Below, in pieces: positions 48,501 to 63,500 of a stretch of DNA of 64,000 nt. The stretch spans positions 94,188,991-94,252,990 of the forward strand of contig OZ035961.1 in NCBI GenBank assembly GCA_964034945.1, in the 5' to 3' direction. The notes under the pieces are model-generated. The model was not told where the DNA came from. It did not search any database and saw nothing but the letters and a program-made list of their open reading frames with translations. The stretch is from Chrysopilus asiliformis. Lineage: Eukaryota > Arthropoda > Insecta > Diptera > Rhagionidae. How positions within the stretch are numbered: position 1 is the first letter of the stretch; each line of letters opens with the position of its first letter. Position numbers and translations under genes: made by a program.

Positions 48501-51500
48501 GACAAAACTTGGAGAAAATAAAATTTCCCACACTTTTGTCTTTAGCTATAACTCGATATCTCCACCCGTTATCGAGATAAACCGTTATTTCCAAAAAACA
48601 GTTTTTTGCGATTATCTCGAAAACTAACGGGTTTTTGCTGACTGAAAGTATGAAGTGAATTAATGAGAATGGCATTCTGCACAATTTTGTTTCTTACTGT
48701 TATCCGTTATCTTTTACCGTTATTGAGATATTTTCATTAATATGTAAAAAATCATATTTTTGCGAATAATTTGCAAACTAACGGTTTTTCGACAAATCTG
48801 TTAAAAGAATAATTAAAGATGTTAACATTTTCTACATTTTTGCCATTTACCGTAAATTGATATCTTTTACAGTTCTCAAGTTATCTCAAATTTTGTACGT
48901 TTTTGATATTTTTGAATAAGCCAAGAATTTATTGGGAGGTCGTCTTAGGTTAACAACGCGACAGGGCTCTAGCGTAAATTGCGCAGGGTCGTAGATTTTG
49001 TAGAAGAAAGTTTTGTGTTGACCACAACTGATATTTTTTTAAATTCATTGATAAAATAAGCAATCAGTCTTTTTTTTTTTTGCAAAAACAGTCCTTGTGA
49101 GTATAAATGGGTCATCGTCTGCTTTCTTTATATACTCTATATCAGAATCATATAGTAGTACAGTAATCCCTCCAACTGCGCGGTTTCGCAACTGCGCGGT
49201 TAAGTTTTTAATACAAAAATTTCGAACTGCGCGGAAAAATTTCGCAGCTGCGCGGTTTTTTTTTTATAATTTTCGTTTAAAAAAACATGTTTCTAACCCC
49301 AAAATTTCATACAAAGTAGGGTTCACAGTGTGCCGTTTCGGTTTGCGCGCTCTTTTTGTGGAACGTATCTATCGCGCAGTTGGAGGGATTACTGTATTTC
49401 AGATTTAGTATACCATTTGTAACGAGTCGAACCAATCGTCGGACATAGAAATAAGCAACACCAGAGTTTTCCGCTCTTTCCCCTTCCACCTTACAAACGA
49501 AACAGAAAAAAACTTCTAAAGCTAAAATGTGTATAAAATGGTATTTCACATTACTCATCCATACAGTAAAATTCAGTTAAACCACTCCTTTGCCCCTCCC
49601 CCATACAAATGGTATACTTTTTTTTCTTGTTTTCTCGAAAACGGTGAATCATAACGAACAATTTATAAAGACGAAATGTTTTTAGAATACGATTTTAGAT
49701 AATCGTTTCATACATCAAAATTGAATCGGGTCACTCCTTCTCCCTCTCCCATACAAATTGATTTTTTTAAATAAAAATTTCGTCTCACCTCATATAGTGT
49801 ACCTGACGATTGTCCCCGGGCAATTGTAGCTTCTCTTATGTTTAAAATTTCTGTAAAATAAACACAGTTAAATATTTTGCAAAGTACGAAGAGTAAATCT
49901 TCCGAAGATATGTATATATAAAAATGGATGTTTGTCTGTCTGCCTGTCTGTTTGAGATTACAAAACTCAAATACTGGACCGATTTTTACGCGGTTTTTTG
50001 CAAAATGATCTGCGTTGTCAGGAATAGGTTTTTAGCTACGTTAGATTTTTAAAATTCTAAACGGAAGGTCCTGAAAGGATAACGAAAATATCCTTTTTAC
50101 CATTTTATTCCGGAAAAATTGGCATTATAGGATTTTTGGGGTCGCTGATCATGGCTCTGGTGTTGGAATTTCAAAACTCGAAACGAAAGGTCCTGTAAGG
50201 ATAATGTTTTTTCCCAAAAGTTTTTAAGTTATTTATGGTTTTTTGGCATACTAAAATTTATACAAAAAACTTTAAGCTGGAAACGAAGGGTCTGCTAGTA
50301 GAATATAATTTCATTCATGGCTGCCTCGGATGGCTCTGCAGATACTCTGCAGTATCATCCTATCACTCCAATTTTGCTACATTTTCGATCATTTGAGGTT
50401 CTAGTTCACGAATGAATATTGTGCTTTAAGTGCCTGAATCATTTCGGGATTGTCGATGTACCATCGATTTTTAACGGCACTCCCACAACTTGATCAGATA
50501 CGATTGCGATTCACTTGATCAGATACGATTGCAATTCATGGCTTCAAATTGCTGCAGTTTCTAGACTAAAATTTCTTTTCAAAATTCGCATTGTTTCGGC
50601 AACAGAGCACTGACTTTGGAAATAAATTTTCAGTGTTTCCCATGTCGTTTAAACGTAAATCGATTCATTTCTTACCGCGGAGATTCGACACTAAAAATCT
50701 GTCGATATTTCGAGTGCGTTAGTGTTGACAATGTCGAAATAACACAAATATTTACATTTATTCAAATTCGATCAAATTGATAGCGTTTTTGATAAATATT
50801 ATCAACGAGAGCAATATTTCTATATTTCAATTGTGACCATTTTTCCTATTATTTGTTTCGACGCTAAAAAGCTCTTCATCAAAATCAGAAAAACGGCAGC
50901 ACATACTATAATATTTATATGGCTTTAAGATTGCGAAGATTCACCAGTCAGTTTAGTCAGTTTGGCCATGTCACAAACGAATTGTTAAGAAAGTTGAATC
51001 GTAATAGTAACCAAAAAACATCAGCCAAGTAAAAATATATTTCTCAATAAATTCAATTTCTTAAAATAAAACAAACATTTGCCAGTATGTAAATTTTATG
51101 GCATGCAATCAATTAAACCTTTTAAAAGTAATTCCATACCTCAATTAGATTGATATGGAAGTTCCATTCGATTTTTAGTGACGATATATAAGAAAATTTG
51201 AAGGAATTCGACATCGACTGACCGACCAACCTTGTCTCAATTTGTACTTCTTTGCCAAGTGTGTATGTACGCTTCGAATGAGGTGATTGAGTCTGACTAA
51301 AGCGAAGTGGGATTCTCTCTACCTGTGCGAAGGTTTTAAAGTTCAATGTTCACAATGTGTGAACCGTTAAATTGATGAGCAACCTTTTGCCAAAACTTTC
51401 TATGTTCGATGCAACAACAAGAAATTGAATTTAAGCAAAACTTTACTAAAACCACAAAATGAACGAGCGCAGCGTGAAAAAAAAAATTCATTGTCGATGG

Positions 51501-54500
51501 ATGTATTGTAATTGGGCGAATAGAATCTGGTGAGGCTCTAATGTTCCTCTGTTGAGCTTAATTTACGTTTGCGCCCCAAAATGCCTCATGCTCCAACCAC
51601 CACTCTTTTTCTTTTGGATGGTCTTGAATGTTTTTCCTTACTTCAGGTCGATTATACGCCGCCTGTTGAATGAATGGGCGGCTTTTAGCTTTTTCATCAT
51701 TCATGTTTGACTCACTTCGATTTCAAATGATGGACAGATTTTTCGCTTTTTCATCGGATGGGAATAACGTCTAAAAATGGGAAATTAAAGCCATCGCAAC
51801 ACTACAACGTCGTTTCGGAGTAGTTGGCAGTCAGTGATTTCGATTGCTGGCTGGACGATTTTTTTGATGTCAGTCAGTTGCTATCAAGTCGTGTCCCAAG
51901 GTGTATTCGTCTGGCTTCGCAGCGTGTGTTATTTACAAATTCACCACCGGAAATTAATTACTCAATAAATATTTTCAGTTTTTTTGTGTATTTTTTTTTC
52001 TCACTATCGGAGCGTTTTATTATTACTAAAAATCCACAGCTTGTGTTTATTTTTCGACGATATCTGGGGGAGTTTACGAGAAAGTGAGAGTTACCTGTGA
52101 TTTTTTATTGTAAAAATAAAAAGAAGTGAACTTCGTTATAGTGATGGCTTAACTATTAGGCAATAAATAAAGCTCAACTAAAATATCCGGTTTAAGTCAA
52201 TGTCTGAAGAAAGTTGCTCACAGTGGGTCAACATTTTGATCTTTTTTTTAGACGAATTTTGAATTAAAAATCATAGTAATAAAAGTGTAATATAATTTTA
52301 AAAAATAACAAACAAATCGGTGTACAGTTTTATGGTGTTGGATTCTACTTGATTTACGTGCGAAATTTATGTTGCTAGTGAATTATAACGTAATTATTGT
52401 TAAGGCGGTTGCAGTTATAACAACTAATTAAAATTGCCAACAAGTCAATGATTATGCAAACTGAATATTTGTTGAAATAATAAATGGAAATCTGAGGTGA
52501 TTGCGTCTAAAGTTTAAGAATCTCTTAAGAGTGTTGTTGCTTTGGGGGGATAGAAAAATACTTAAACTTCCTTGTGTACAAGAAAAAAACATTAAAATTA
52601 AGTGCAAATAAAAACTAAAAAATATTTTACACATTTTATGTTTATTGGTTTTATACTGTCGATAGCTTTCATAATGTTAAAACGGCGTGCTAGTAAGCGA
52701 TTCGTTTTGGTGGAAAGTGGTGAGCTCATGGCATGGGATTCAACGGTCGATAACGATTCACATACGTCAACGTCGGATAATAATTTGAATGCAGGTGAAC
52801 AAGCATCAGTCGCTGGTGATGTATCGGAAACTGATCCAACTACGAATAAAAGCAACGATAACAAATGCGAAACGGATTGTGTGGATACTAATAAACTGCA
52901 AATACCAAAAACTAATCAAACTTTAAAGTAATTCAAAAAAATACTCTGTTTATCTAACATACAGTTTATTAACTTTAGCATCTAGTTTAAAAATATCTAT
53001 ATTGCCAGGCAAAAATACATACCTCCGTGACGGCATTGAATACACAAAATCACATTTGTTTTAAGGTTACAAAATTTACTCACGAACAGAAATTGAAAAT
53101 ATTGCTAAACGAAACAACAACAAAAGCTATTCTCGAAATGTGATTTTGTGTAAAAAATTCTTACTCATTAAAATTTAAGTGGCTTTCAAACCTCATTAAA
53201 AATGCATTTAAATCATATTTTCTCCTAATTAAGACGTTTATAAAAATCAAGCTTTACTTATTTCTCATTAGGTTTAAGGCAAGTGGAAAATAGTTTTGCG
53301 TCTCTTAAAAATGAGACTTTTTTTTAAATCTTGTGTGTTCAACGAGAATTTAATTATTTAAATTAACTTTTGTTGACGTCAAAACTACATTTACAAAGTT
53401 TTATTTTTTCCAATGAAGATTTATTACTTTAATTCGACGAAAACCCTAAATTTGTTTCGTAAATTTTCTTAAAAATTACTACCCTTTATTGGAGTAGCAG
53501 CGGCGGTCGTCTTTAGGGTCGTCAAATTGTGAGTAGTGACAAAATTACGTAGAAATGCTGTGTGAAATCACAAAAAGTTCTTCATATTGTCCGAAGAAAA
53601 CCTTAATAAGGGTATTCATGTAACCATATAAAATTACCCATTGCGTATTTTCGTATTTTTATGTGGAGTTTTTCATGAATGCACCCTTCAAATAATCTGT
53701 TTGTTAGTCTTCTCTCAGCAATCTCAAAATTAAAAGTTGAAAATGCCGAAGATTACTCAAAAATTAGAATTAGTTAAAATATGGGAACAAATTGCACAAA
53801 AACAATTCTTAAGGTGCCGTTCCACATGAGAGTAAATACGCGAGTAACTTTCAAAAACTCTCGAGAGGTACTCGTAGGAGATTGTCCATTTGAGAGTTAA
53901 TTTCGGCGATTTTTTTTTCAAGACCAATATCTTGATTTTTTTGACATCTTGCTTTGGCGAGTTCTCGAGAGCTACTAGCGAAATTCAATCGCCGTTCGTA
54001 TCTGGCGAGCAACTCTCCGAGAGTTCAGTGGGTGCGTGTCGACTGGAGAGTAGAATGACTTTTGACAGCTCGCAGAAACTAGCTCGCAGAAACTAGTTCG
54101 CGAGTTTTTGCGAGTTTCTGCGAGCGACTCTCAGAGACGTGTCCATTTGCGAGTAGCTGCTATTGAGAGGTTCTCGCCGGCATTTACTCTCATGTGGAGC
54201 GACATCTTAAGGCAAATTTGACTACTTCTCGAAATCGCCTTATTTGACGTTTGCGTAATTTTACGAGGTTGTTTACATATGAAAATTGTCCGCGTAATTA
54301 TACGAGGGTCGCGTAAAATATTTCCCATACAAATGACAGTTCATTTACGAAGTGGTTAATTGACACGATCTACGAGGTATTTCTACGATTCCCTGAATAC
54401 CCCTAATATATCCAATTGGCTAGTTGCTAGTTCTTAGTCGACAGTAGCTGGCAATTAGCCTAATGTCAACTGGGCATAAGAGGCGGAAAATTTAATATCC

Positions 54501-57500
54501 GCCTTGGGTGGCACTATAGTACATACTGCTACCCTTATTAATGATACCCAGTGAAATTTTTAAAATATTTTCAAGAGTCTCTTTTGGATGGCGTAATTTA
54601 TCTATCCGCCAGCAGAAAATATCTACTCATAATAAAACACTGGAATTGTGTGTTTTCAGTGCCAACCCAAAATTGCCAAACTACCAAAAACTGTCAATTT
54701 TCTCCAAAATTTTGGAAAAATTCTCACAAACCTTCGGGAACTATTAAAAATTGTGAAGTAAATTAAACTTCGAAAAACTAAACTGAGATTTAAAAAAATT
54801 ACCATTTTATATTTCTGAATAACGGAATTTCATTAAAAGTTTAAAGGATCGTGATTTATTAACACCAAACAGAAAAATATAAAACAAATTTCTGCAAAAC
54901 ACTGTAGCTATAATAGTTTTTGAGCAACCCAAGTAACACAACCGATCGTGAAGTGAGTGTCTCGACTTAAATTATCATCAATTCGCTGATTTTATGGTCT
55001 CGACGACCACATTGCAATCACTTATGTTAGTAATACCTTTTTTAAACACACTCACAGCAAAGAGGATCAGACTTAAGGTTTCATTGGACTGAAGGTCTGT
55101 TCCCCAGTAAACTCTTCAAATTTTCAGCCGTCGAAAGAAGATTTAACAAGAATTTTAAGATTTACCGAGTCCAACATTTTTACTAAACAAGGGTGAAAGT
55201 TGTAGTTACGCCCCTGTTCGGATATATTCAGAAGTGTTATAAAAAAAAAATTTTTGGGCACTTTGAAATTAAAAAAAAAAAAATATTTTTGTGTTGCTGA
55301 TTTTATGTTTTTAAACAAGAAGCGGGAACGCTCCCCGGGTTTCAAAATGTTCGGCCTTCAATAAAAGAGTTTTCAATTTTTAGTGAGACCACGAAATTTT
55401 CCCGGGTGGAGGGGTGATAAATTCTAAATTGTACTATCGGTAATAAATACATTTTTTCTATTCATTTTGCATTTAAAATATAAACAAAAATTTCATAAAA
55501 AATAATGCTCTTCATTTATTGTGTTTTAAATAGCATTTTCTCAAGTATTTAGATTTTTTATGATCATAACATTTATTTTTCACAAAATTCAACAATAAAA
55601 CTAAGTTACTTAATTTTTTTTGCTACCATTTAGGCCTAGTATGTCTCGTGGTACTGGCCTTGGCCAAGATCGATACCAGGAAAGAGATTTCATCATTGCG
55701 ACAACAGAGGAGTATGTTAAAAAGTTCGGTGGTACTCGCGTCATTAATCGAATTTTGATAGCCAACAATGGAATCGCTGCGGTCAAGTGCATGCGGTCAA
55801 TACGACGTTGGTCGTATGAAATGTTTAAAAATGAACGCGCCGTGCGATTTGTTGTTATGGTAAATTTAATTTTAGATTTGATTAAGGAACATTTCTAAAA
55901 TTTTGGCGATATTTTTTTAGGTGACACCAGAGGATTTGAAGGCAAATGCTGAGTACATTAAAATGGCCGATCATTACGTTCCTGTCCCTGGAGGATCAAA
56001 TAATAATAACTATGCGAATGTCGAATTGATTGTTGATATCGCAATGCGAAAACAAGTTCAGGTGAGAGGGTTAAGAAAATTTACAAAAAATTAAAAAAAA
56101 CACTTTTGGGCGCTGTTCATAAAAAACGTCACACCAATTTTTGGCTTTTTCGCGTCTGTTTCTAAGAAGTTTAATACTGCCATCACACTATCGTAGACTC
56201 CCCCTCTCCCCTAAACATGTGACGTATTTTATGAACTGTCCTTAAGGGGAAAAAAATTGTAATTTCACTACTAATTCAAAATTTGAAATAATTTCAGGCT
56301 GTGTGGGCTGGTTGGGGTCATGCATCGGAAAATCCAAAACTGCCTGAACTTTTGCACAAAAAAGGAATCGTCTTTTTGGGTCCCCCGGAACGTGCTATGT
56401 GGGCACTCGGTGATAAAGTGGCCTCATCGATTGTCGCACAAACCGCCGAAATACCAACGTTACCTTGGTCTGGATCCGAGCTCAAGGCCCAATACACTGG
56501 CAAGAAAATTAAAATATCAAGTGAACTTTTTGCAAAAGGCTGTGTGAGTACAGTTGAGCAAGGTCTAACCGCTGCGACTAAAATTGGTACGTCGATATTA
56601 TTTGTGGTTCAATGATTTATCAAATTTTATAATTATCGGTAAATGCAGGTTACCCGGTGATGATCAAAGCATCTGAAGGTGGTGGTGGTAAAGGTATCAG
56701 ACGAGTTGACATCGCTGATGAATTTCCAGCTCTTTTTAGACAAGTAAGTTTTAGATTGTGTTTTTTAAACGGTATTTTTTTTTTAACTGTTGATGCTATT
56801 TTTAGGTTCAAGCCGAAGTTCCGGGTTCGCCGATTTTCGTAATGAAGCTAGCTCGAGGTGCTCGGCATTTAGAGGTTCAATTGCTTGCCGATCAATACGG
56901 AAATGCAATCAGTTTGTTTGGCCGTGATTGTTCAATTCAACGAAGACATCAAAAAATCATCGAGGAGGCTCCGGCTATCGTTGCGAAACCAGAAGTGTTT
57001 GAAGACATGGAGAAGGTGATTGTCGTATAGTTTTGTTTTGTCTTAACTTTCTTTTGTAAAAAATGGGACCTAGCAATCAATATCGGAATGTATTTAGAAG
57101 TTAGGTGATCCATATTTATTTTGAGTAATACGAAAAACAAAACGAAAACCAAAAAAAAAACAAATTTGCGCCGCAGGCGAAAATTTTTCGAAACTGAAAC
57201 TTTTGTTGTTTGTGGGAAAAGGTGTGTGTGGTCGGATTTCAGTAAGTTTTTCTTTCGGTGCGTTTGAGTTTTCAGTTTTTTTTTTCGAAACCTGTCGTGG
57301 ATTTTTTGGAAAACATTTTTTAACAAACATTTTAACGCCCTCAGAGTCTGTTGATAACCTACAACGCCTTATAAATGTTGAAAGTTTTCTTTCAAAAATC
57401 GCCGTTGTTTTTTTTCATTTTTTGAATATTTTCTAAAATACACAAAAATATTAGTAAACATTGCAGAAGAAAGTTATTCGCGCATTGTCGAGAACATATT

Positions 57501-60500
57501 TTTTAAATAACTATTAAACATTTCATTACTTTAGGCCGCTGTTCGGTTAGCAAAAATGGTCGGTTATGTAAGCGCTGGTACGGTTGAGTACCTATACGAT
57601 CCCACCGGTCAGTACTTCTTCCTTGAACTCAATCCCAGATTACAAGTTGAGCATCCATGTACAGAAATGGTAGCCGATGTTAATTTGCCAGCTTGCCAAC
57701 TTCAGGTAAAAACATTTTTCTTATATTTTTTTTCACCAAATCATATTGATAACAAAATCTTCTTAAATTTCAAACAGATTGGAATGGGAATCCCACTATA
57801 CCGAATCAAGGACATTCGACTTTTGTATGGTGAATCACCGTGGGATTCAACAGTCATTGACTTTGAAAATCCCCAAAATAAACCACGCCCTTGGGGTCAT
57901 GTGATTGCCGCTCGTATCACATCAGAAAATCCCGATGAAGGCTTTAAACCAAGTTCTGGAACCGTTCAAGAGCTCAATTTCCGTTCAAGTAAGAACGTTT
58001 GGGGTTACTTCAGTGTGGCTGCATCTGGTGGATTGCACGAATTTGCAGATTCTCAATTCGGTCACTGTTTCTCGTGGGGAGAGAATCGTCAACAGGCCAG
58101 AGAGTATGTTTTTTTTGGGAATTAAGAAAAATTTCAAGTTTTATTAATTTTATTTCGCATTTCAGAAATTTGGTTGTTGCCCTCAAAGAGTTGTCCATTC
58201 GTGGTGATTTTCGTACAACAGTGGAATATCTTATAACTCTACTGGAGACCAATAGATTCCTTGATAACACAATCGACACTGCTTGGTTAGACGCTTTGAT
58301 TGCTGAAAGAGTTCAATCGGAGAAGCCGGATATTCTCCTTGGAGTCATTTGTGGCGCATTGCATATTGCTGATCGCCATATCTCTGATGCATTCAACAGT
58401 TTCCAAATATCGTTGGAAAAGTGAGTTAATAAAAAAAATTGCTTTTATTTTTATTATTAATTTTATTTTCAATTTTCAAGAGGTCAAATTCAAGCTGCCA
58501 ACACACTCACAAATGTAGTCGACGTTGAGCTTATCAGCGAAGGAAACCGTTATAAAGTTCAAGCAGCCAAGAGCGGACAAAATACATATTTCCTATTTAT
58601 GAATGGTTCCTTCAAGGAAATTGAAGTGCATCGTCTCTCAGATGGTGGAATGCTGTTGTCGTTGGAGGGCGCAAGTTATACGACTTATATGAAAGAGGAA
58701 GTCGATCGATATCGCATTGTGATCGGCAATCAAACTTGTGTATTTGATAAGGAAAATGATCCGTCGTTGCTGCGAAGCCCTTCAGCTGGTAAACTGATTA
58801 ATCTTTTAGTGGATGAGGGTGCCCACGTTTACAAAGGACAGGCATACGCTGAAATTGAGGTAAAGTCGACAAGGGCGGTGATTTTTTATCAAGTTTTTAT
58901 TTATTTTTTAAAATTTTTGTCAAGAGTCAGAAAGTTTGTGCAAGATCCTGAAACCCGAGCGGTTCAAAATTTTTATGTTCTCGACCTTTTTTAACCTAAT
59001 AAATGCCAAGCATTTCCGGTATCCTAAAAAAATGGACCGAAAAATCAATCATAATTTAACAAAAGTTTCAATTTTTACGGAGGCTCACAATTTTTTTTGT
59101 GGGTTTTTGCAAATGGTACGGAGTTACTGGGGGTTCCAAAATTTGTGGGTACGTCTCACTGAATGCATGGCTTTAAAACCGCTTTCAGTATAGAGTCGAT
59201 TTCCATCAGGATTTTTGCTGCTGATAGGCTATAACACCTTACAAATGTTGCAATTTCATGTATTTTATGAAATTCTTACAAAACTGCAGAATAGGCAACA
59301 GAGAAACCTTAAATTGATGTTTTTTTCTAAAACAAGTTCCTCGAGGGGAATTTTAAGTGTTTCCACTTGCAAAATGATTCGCCGAAAAGAAAATTTGTGG
59401 GAGTTTTTTCTGTGAAAACAAAGCATTACTTTTCGTTTTTATTAATTAAAAATTTATTTTCAACAGGTTATGAAAATGGTGATGACCCTGACATCTCAAG
59501 AGGCCGGAACCGTTTCATTTGTACGACGTCCCGGAGCTGTTTTAGATGCGGGTTCATTGATTGGTCATTTAGAGCTAGACGACGCTTCCTTAGTAACAAA
59601 AGCACAACCGTACAAGAATTCCTTCCCACTGAATGAAAACACTTCAGTGCCTGAGAAACTCAATCGCGTACACAATAGGTGGGTAAAAAATTTATTACTC
59701 CTCAACTAAGTCTAAAAAAAATCTCCTTTTTTTAGTTTTAAATCAATTTTGGAGAATACATTGGCTGGTTTTTGCCTTCCCGATCCCTACAATGCGCCTC
59801 GTTTACGCGAAGTCATCGAGAAATTCATGCAGAGTTTACGAGATCCGTCGCTTCCACTGTTGGAATTGCAGGAAGTTATTGCGTCTATTTCGGGTCGCAT
59901 ACCACTCTCTGTTGAGAAGAAAATCAGGAAATTGATGACGCTTTACGAACGTAACATAACCAGTGTCCTGGCGCAATTCCCATCGCAGCAAATCGCCAGC
60001 GTTATCGACAGTCATGCGGCGACGTTGCAGAAACGCGCAGAACGAGACGTTTTCTTTTTGACCACTCAGGGAATCGTTCAACTTGTCCAGAGATACCGAA
60101 ACGGTATCCGTGGGCGTATGAAGGCCGCTGTCCATGAGCTTTTGCGGCAATATTACGACGTTGAGAGTCAATTCCAGCACGGCCACTACGATAAATGCGT
60201 TGCAGCGATACGAGAGAAGTACAAGGACGACATGCAAACGGTTGTCAATACGATTTTCTCGCATAGTCAAGTCGCTAAGAAGAATCTCCTTGTGACGTTG
60301 CTGGTTGATCACCTCTGGTCGAATGAGCCTGGATTAACTGATGAATTGGCGGCTACTTTGAGTGAGTTGACTTCATTGAATCGCGCTGAACATTCCCGAG
60401 TCGCTCTTCGCGCTCGCCAGGTTTTGATTGCTGCACATCAACCAGCATACGAACTTCGACACAATCAAATGGAGTCGATTTTCTTATCCGCTGTTGACAT

Positions 60501-63500
60501 GTACGGCCATGATTTCCATCCAGAGAACTTGCAGCGTTTGATTTTGTCGGAAACATCAATCTTTGATATCCTTCATGATTTCTTCTATCACACAAATCGA
60601 GCGGTTTGTAATGCTGCCCTGGAAGTCTACGTGCGACGTGCATATACTTCATATGAACTCACATGTTTGCAGCATTTGGAGCTGTCCGGGGAAGTGCCAT
60701 TGGTTCATTTCCAATTCCTACTGCCGACTGCGCATCCCAACAGGTACTTTCACATGGCATAAATGGCAAATTATTTAAAATGTTCGACTAGCTCAATTTA
60801 TAGATTACCTCAAGATGGAAACGATAGTGACATTTCTTCTGGTTCATTCATGCGGACTGGCTGTATGGCCGCTTTTGATTCCTTTGATCACTTCCAACAA
60901 TATTCTGATGAAATTTTCGATTTACTCGAAGATTTTGGATCTCCTACTAGCATAAGCACGAAGGTTGGTCGTTTAGAAAATCGATTTTTGCAACAATTTT
61001 TGAAAAACTATTATTTTTCGACAAATATTTAGGTTTTGGATGCCGTTGACGCAGCAGATTCTGTTTCTGATGGTCGGCTTAGCACATCGATTAATGTTTC
61101 TCTTTCGGATTCTGTAGCCAGAGGCGGATCTGCTGATCCAGATGAAAGTATGTTAAAAATTACATTCCGTTAGGTCTCAATTGGACATAAATCTCATCCA
61201 TGTTCATTTTTGTCCAAGACATCAAAAATTTCCTGAAAATGACTGTCTCCATGGGACACATGGAAATAGGCGAAATTTATTCCCAATCGAGACGAGATGT
61301 TAAAAAATGTCGTGCAAAACTAAATCGGTTTCTCATTTTCAGATAAATCTCAAGAGCCAATCCACATTTTGAGTGTAGCGGTCCGTGACAGTGGAGATAT
61401 GGACGATTTACAAATGTCGAATCTCTTTGGGTCTTTCTGCAGCCAACACAGAGAGGAACTCTACAGAAGACGCGTCAGGAGGATCACTTTTGCCGCTTTG
61501 AAGAAGTAATTTTAGTTGTTATTTGAGATTTGTGATGTAGGGAGAGTTGGTGGCACTCGAAACGGGTACAAAAAATTTGTCGCCCTTAAATATTTTTCGG
61601 GAGAAAATTGGAAGATGTTCTGTTTTTCTGTCGCCTAAAGCGGGAACTCCAAAATTCATGATTACGCTGGTTATGTAAGAAAATGTTCCTCCTTAAAGTA
61701 GAGGGGGAGGGAGGACTCGATGTTTAATGTTTTCGGGGCCTCCAAAGTTCTCTTTCCCGATAACAGTCTTCAAATTATCGGTTACCTAAGGAACGTTTTC
61801 AAGAGTTTGAATATTTGAGGGAACCTGCAATATTTTCTTGCGAAAAGATGAGGCGGCAGAATTTGTCGCTAAAGCATTGCTTGCGAAGCGCTGTTTCTTC
61901 TTTGGTCGTATCGGTTTGCCGTTATCAAAAATACAATTTTTCATTCTCGTTCTTCAATTTTTTTGATTCTCATAGATTGATTTTTGGAATTTTCAGACGC
62001 CAATTCCCGAAATTCTTCACTTTCCGTGCTCGCGATAACTACGAAGAGGATCGCATCTATCGTCATTTGGAGCCAGCCTGTGCATTCCAGTTGGAATTGA
62101 ATAGAATGAGGACATATGATTTGGAGGCTTTACCTACTGCTAATCAGAAAATGCATCTTTATTTGGGAAGAGCTAAAGTCGGCAAAGGGCAGGAAGTCAC
62201 TGACTTCCGATTCTTCATCCGATCGATTATAAGGCATTCAGATCTTATTACGAAGGTAAATTTCGAGTTTAAATCGAGGGCGGGCTGTAAAATATGTTAC
62301 ACAGTAAGAGAGAATCTCCTTTAATGAATGGAGATGTCAGAACGGACTTCAAAATACAAATATTAGCCTGACGTATTTTATGGGCAGTTCTTAGAGTTAA
62401 AGCATGATTGAATGTGGTTAAAAAAAACCCCCCATTAATCCCTTTTTATTGGAAATTTCTTAAAATGCATCCAATTTATCACAATTTCAGGAAGCTTCCT
62501 TCGAATACCTCCAAAACGAAGGTGAACGCGTCCTTCTCGAGGCAATGGACGAGTTAGAAGTTGCATTTTCCCATCCACACGCAAAACGCACAGATTGCAA
62601 TCATATTTTCTTAAATTTTGTTCCTACTGTAATCATGGATCCAGCCAAGATCGAAGAATCCGTCACTAAAATGGTAATGCGCTATGGACCTCGTCTATGG
62701 AAACTTCGAGTTCTGCAGGCGGAACTCAAAATGGTCATTCGGCCAACGCCACAATCACCAACGCAGGCTGTTCGCTTGTGCATTGCAAATGATTCGGGAT
62801 ATTATTTGGATATCACGATGTACACGGAAGTTACCGATCCAGAAACTGGAATTGTGAGTTGAAGTTTTTGAAAATATTTGCGTTTTTTTTTTCAGATTAA
62901 TTTTTACACATGATTTTTTTTTTTAGATAAAATTCCATGCTTATGGCGACAAACATGGACCACTTCATGGTCATCCAATTTCGACGCCTTACGTGACAAA
63001 AGATTACCTACAGCAGAAGCGATTCCAGGCACAGTCGAATGGAACAACATATGTCTACGACATTCCAGATATGTTCCGACAAATGACCGAACGATTGTGG
63101 AAGGAGTATTCAAAGGCTCGGCCATCTGTTGATATTCGAATTCCAGAGAAAATTCTTATCGAATGCGTTGAGTTGGTATTGGAAGGTGACAAATTGATCG
63201 AAATGCAAAGATTACCAGGGGAAAATAATGTAAGTTACTACGCCATCCTTTTTCCTTTCACCGCCCGGTTAAAAGAAATTCTGTAAAAATTAAAATTTGT
63301 TTTCGAATAAATTGCAGTGCGGTATGGTCGCTTGGCGAATTGTTCTCTCAACACCAGAATATCCCAAAGGACGAGAAGTGATTGTGATCTCAAATGATTT
63401 GACGTTTTTCATTGGTTCGTTTGGCATCAAGGAAGATTTGCTATTCTTCAAAGCATCAGAACTCGCACGTGAAAGAAAAGTCCCAAGAGTGAGTTAGCAA

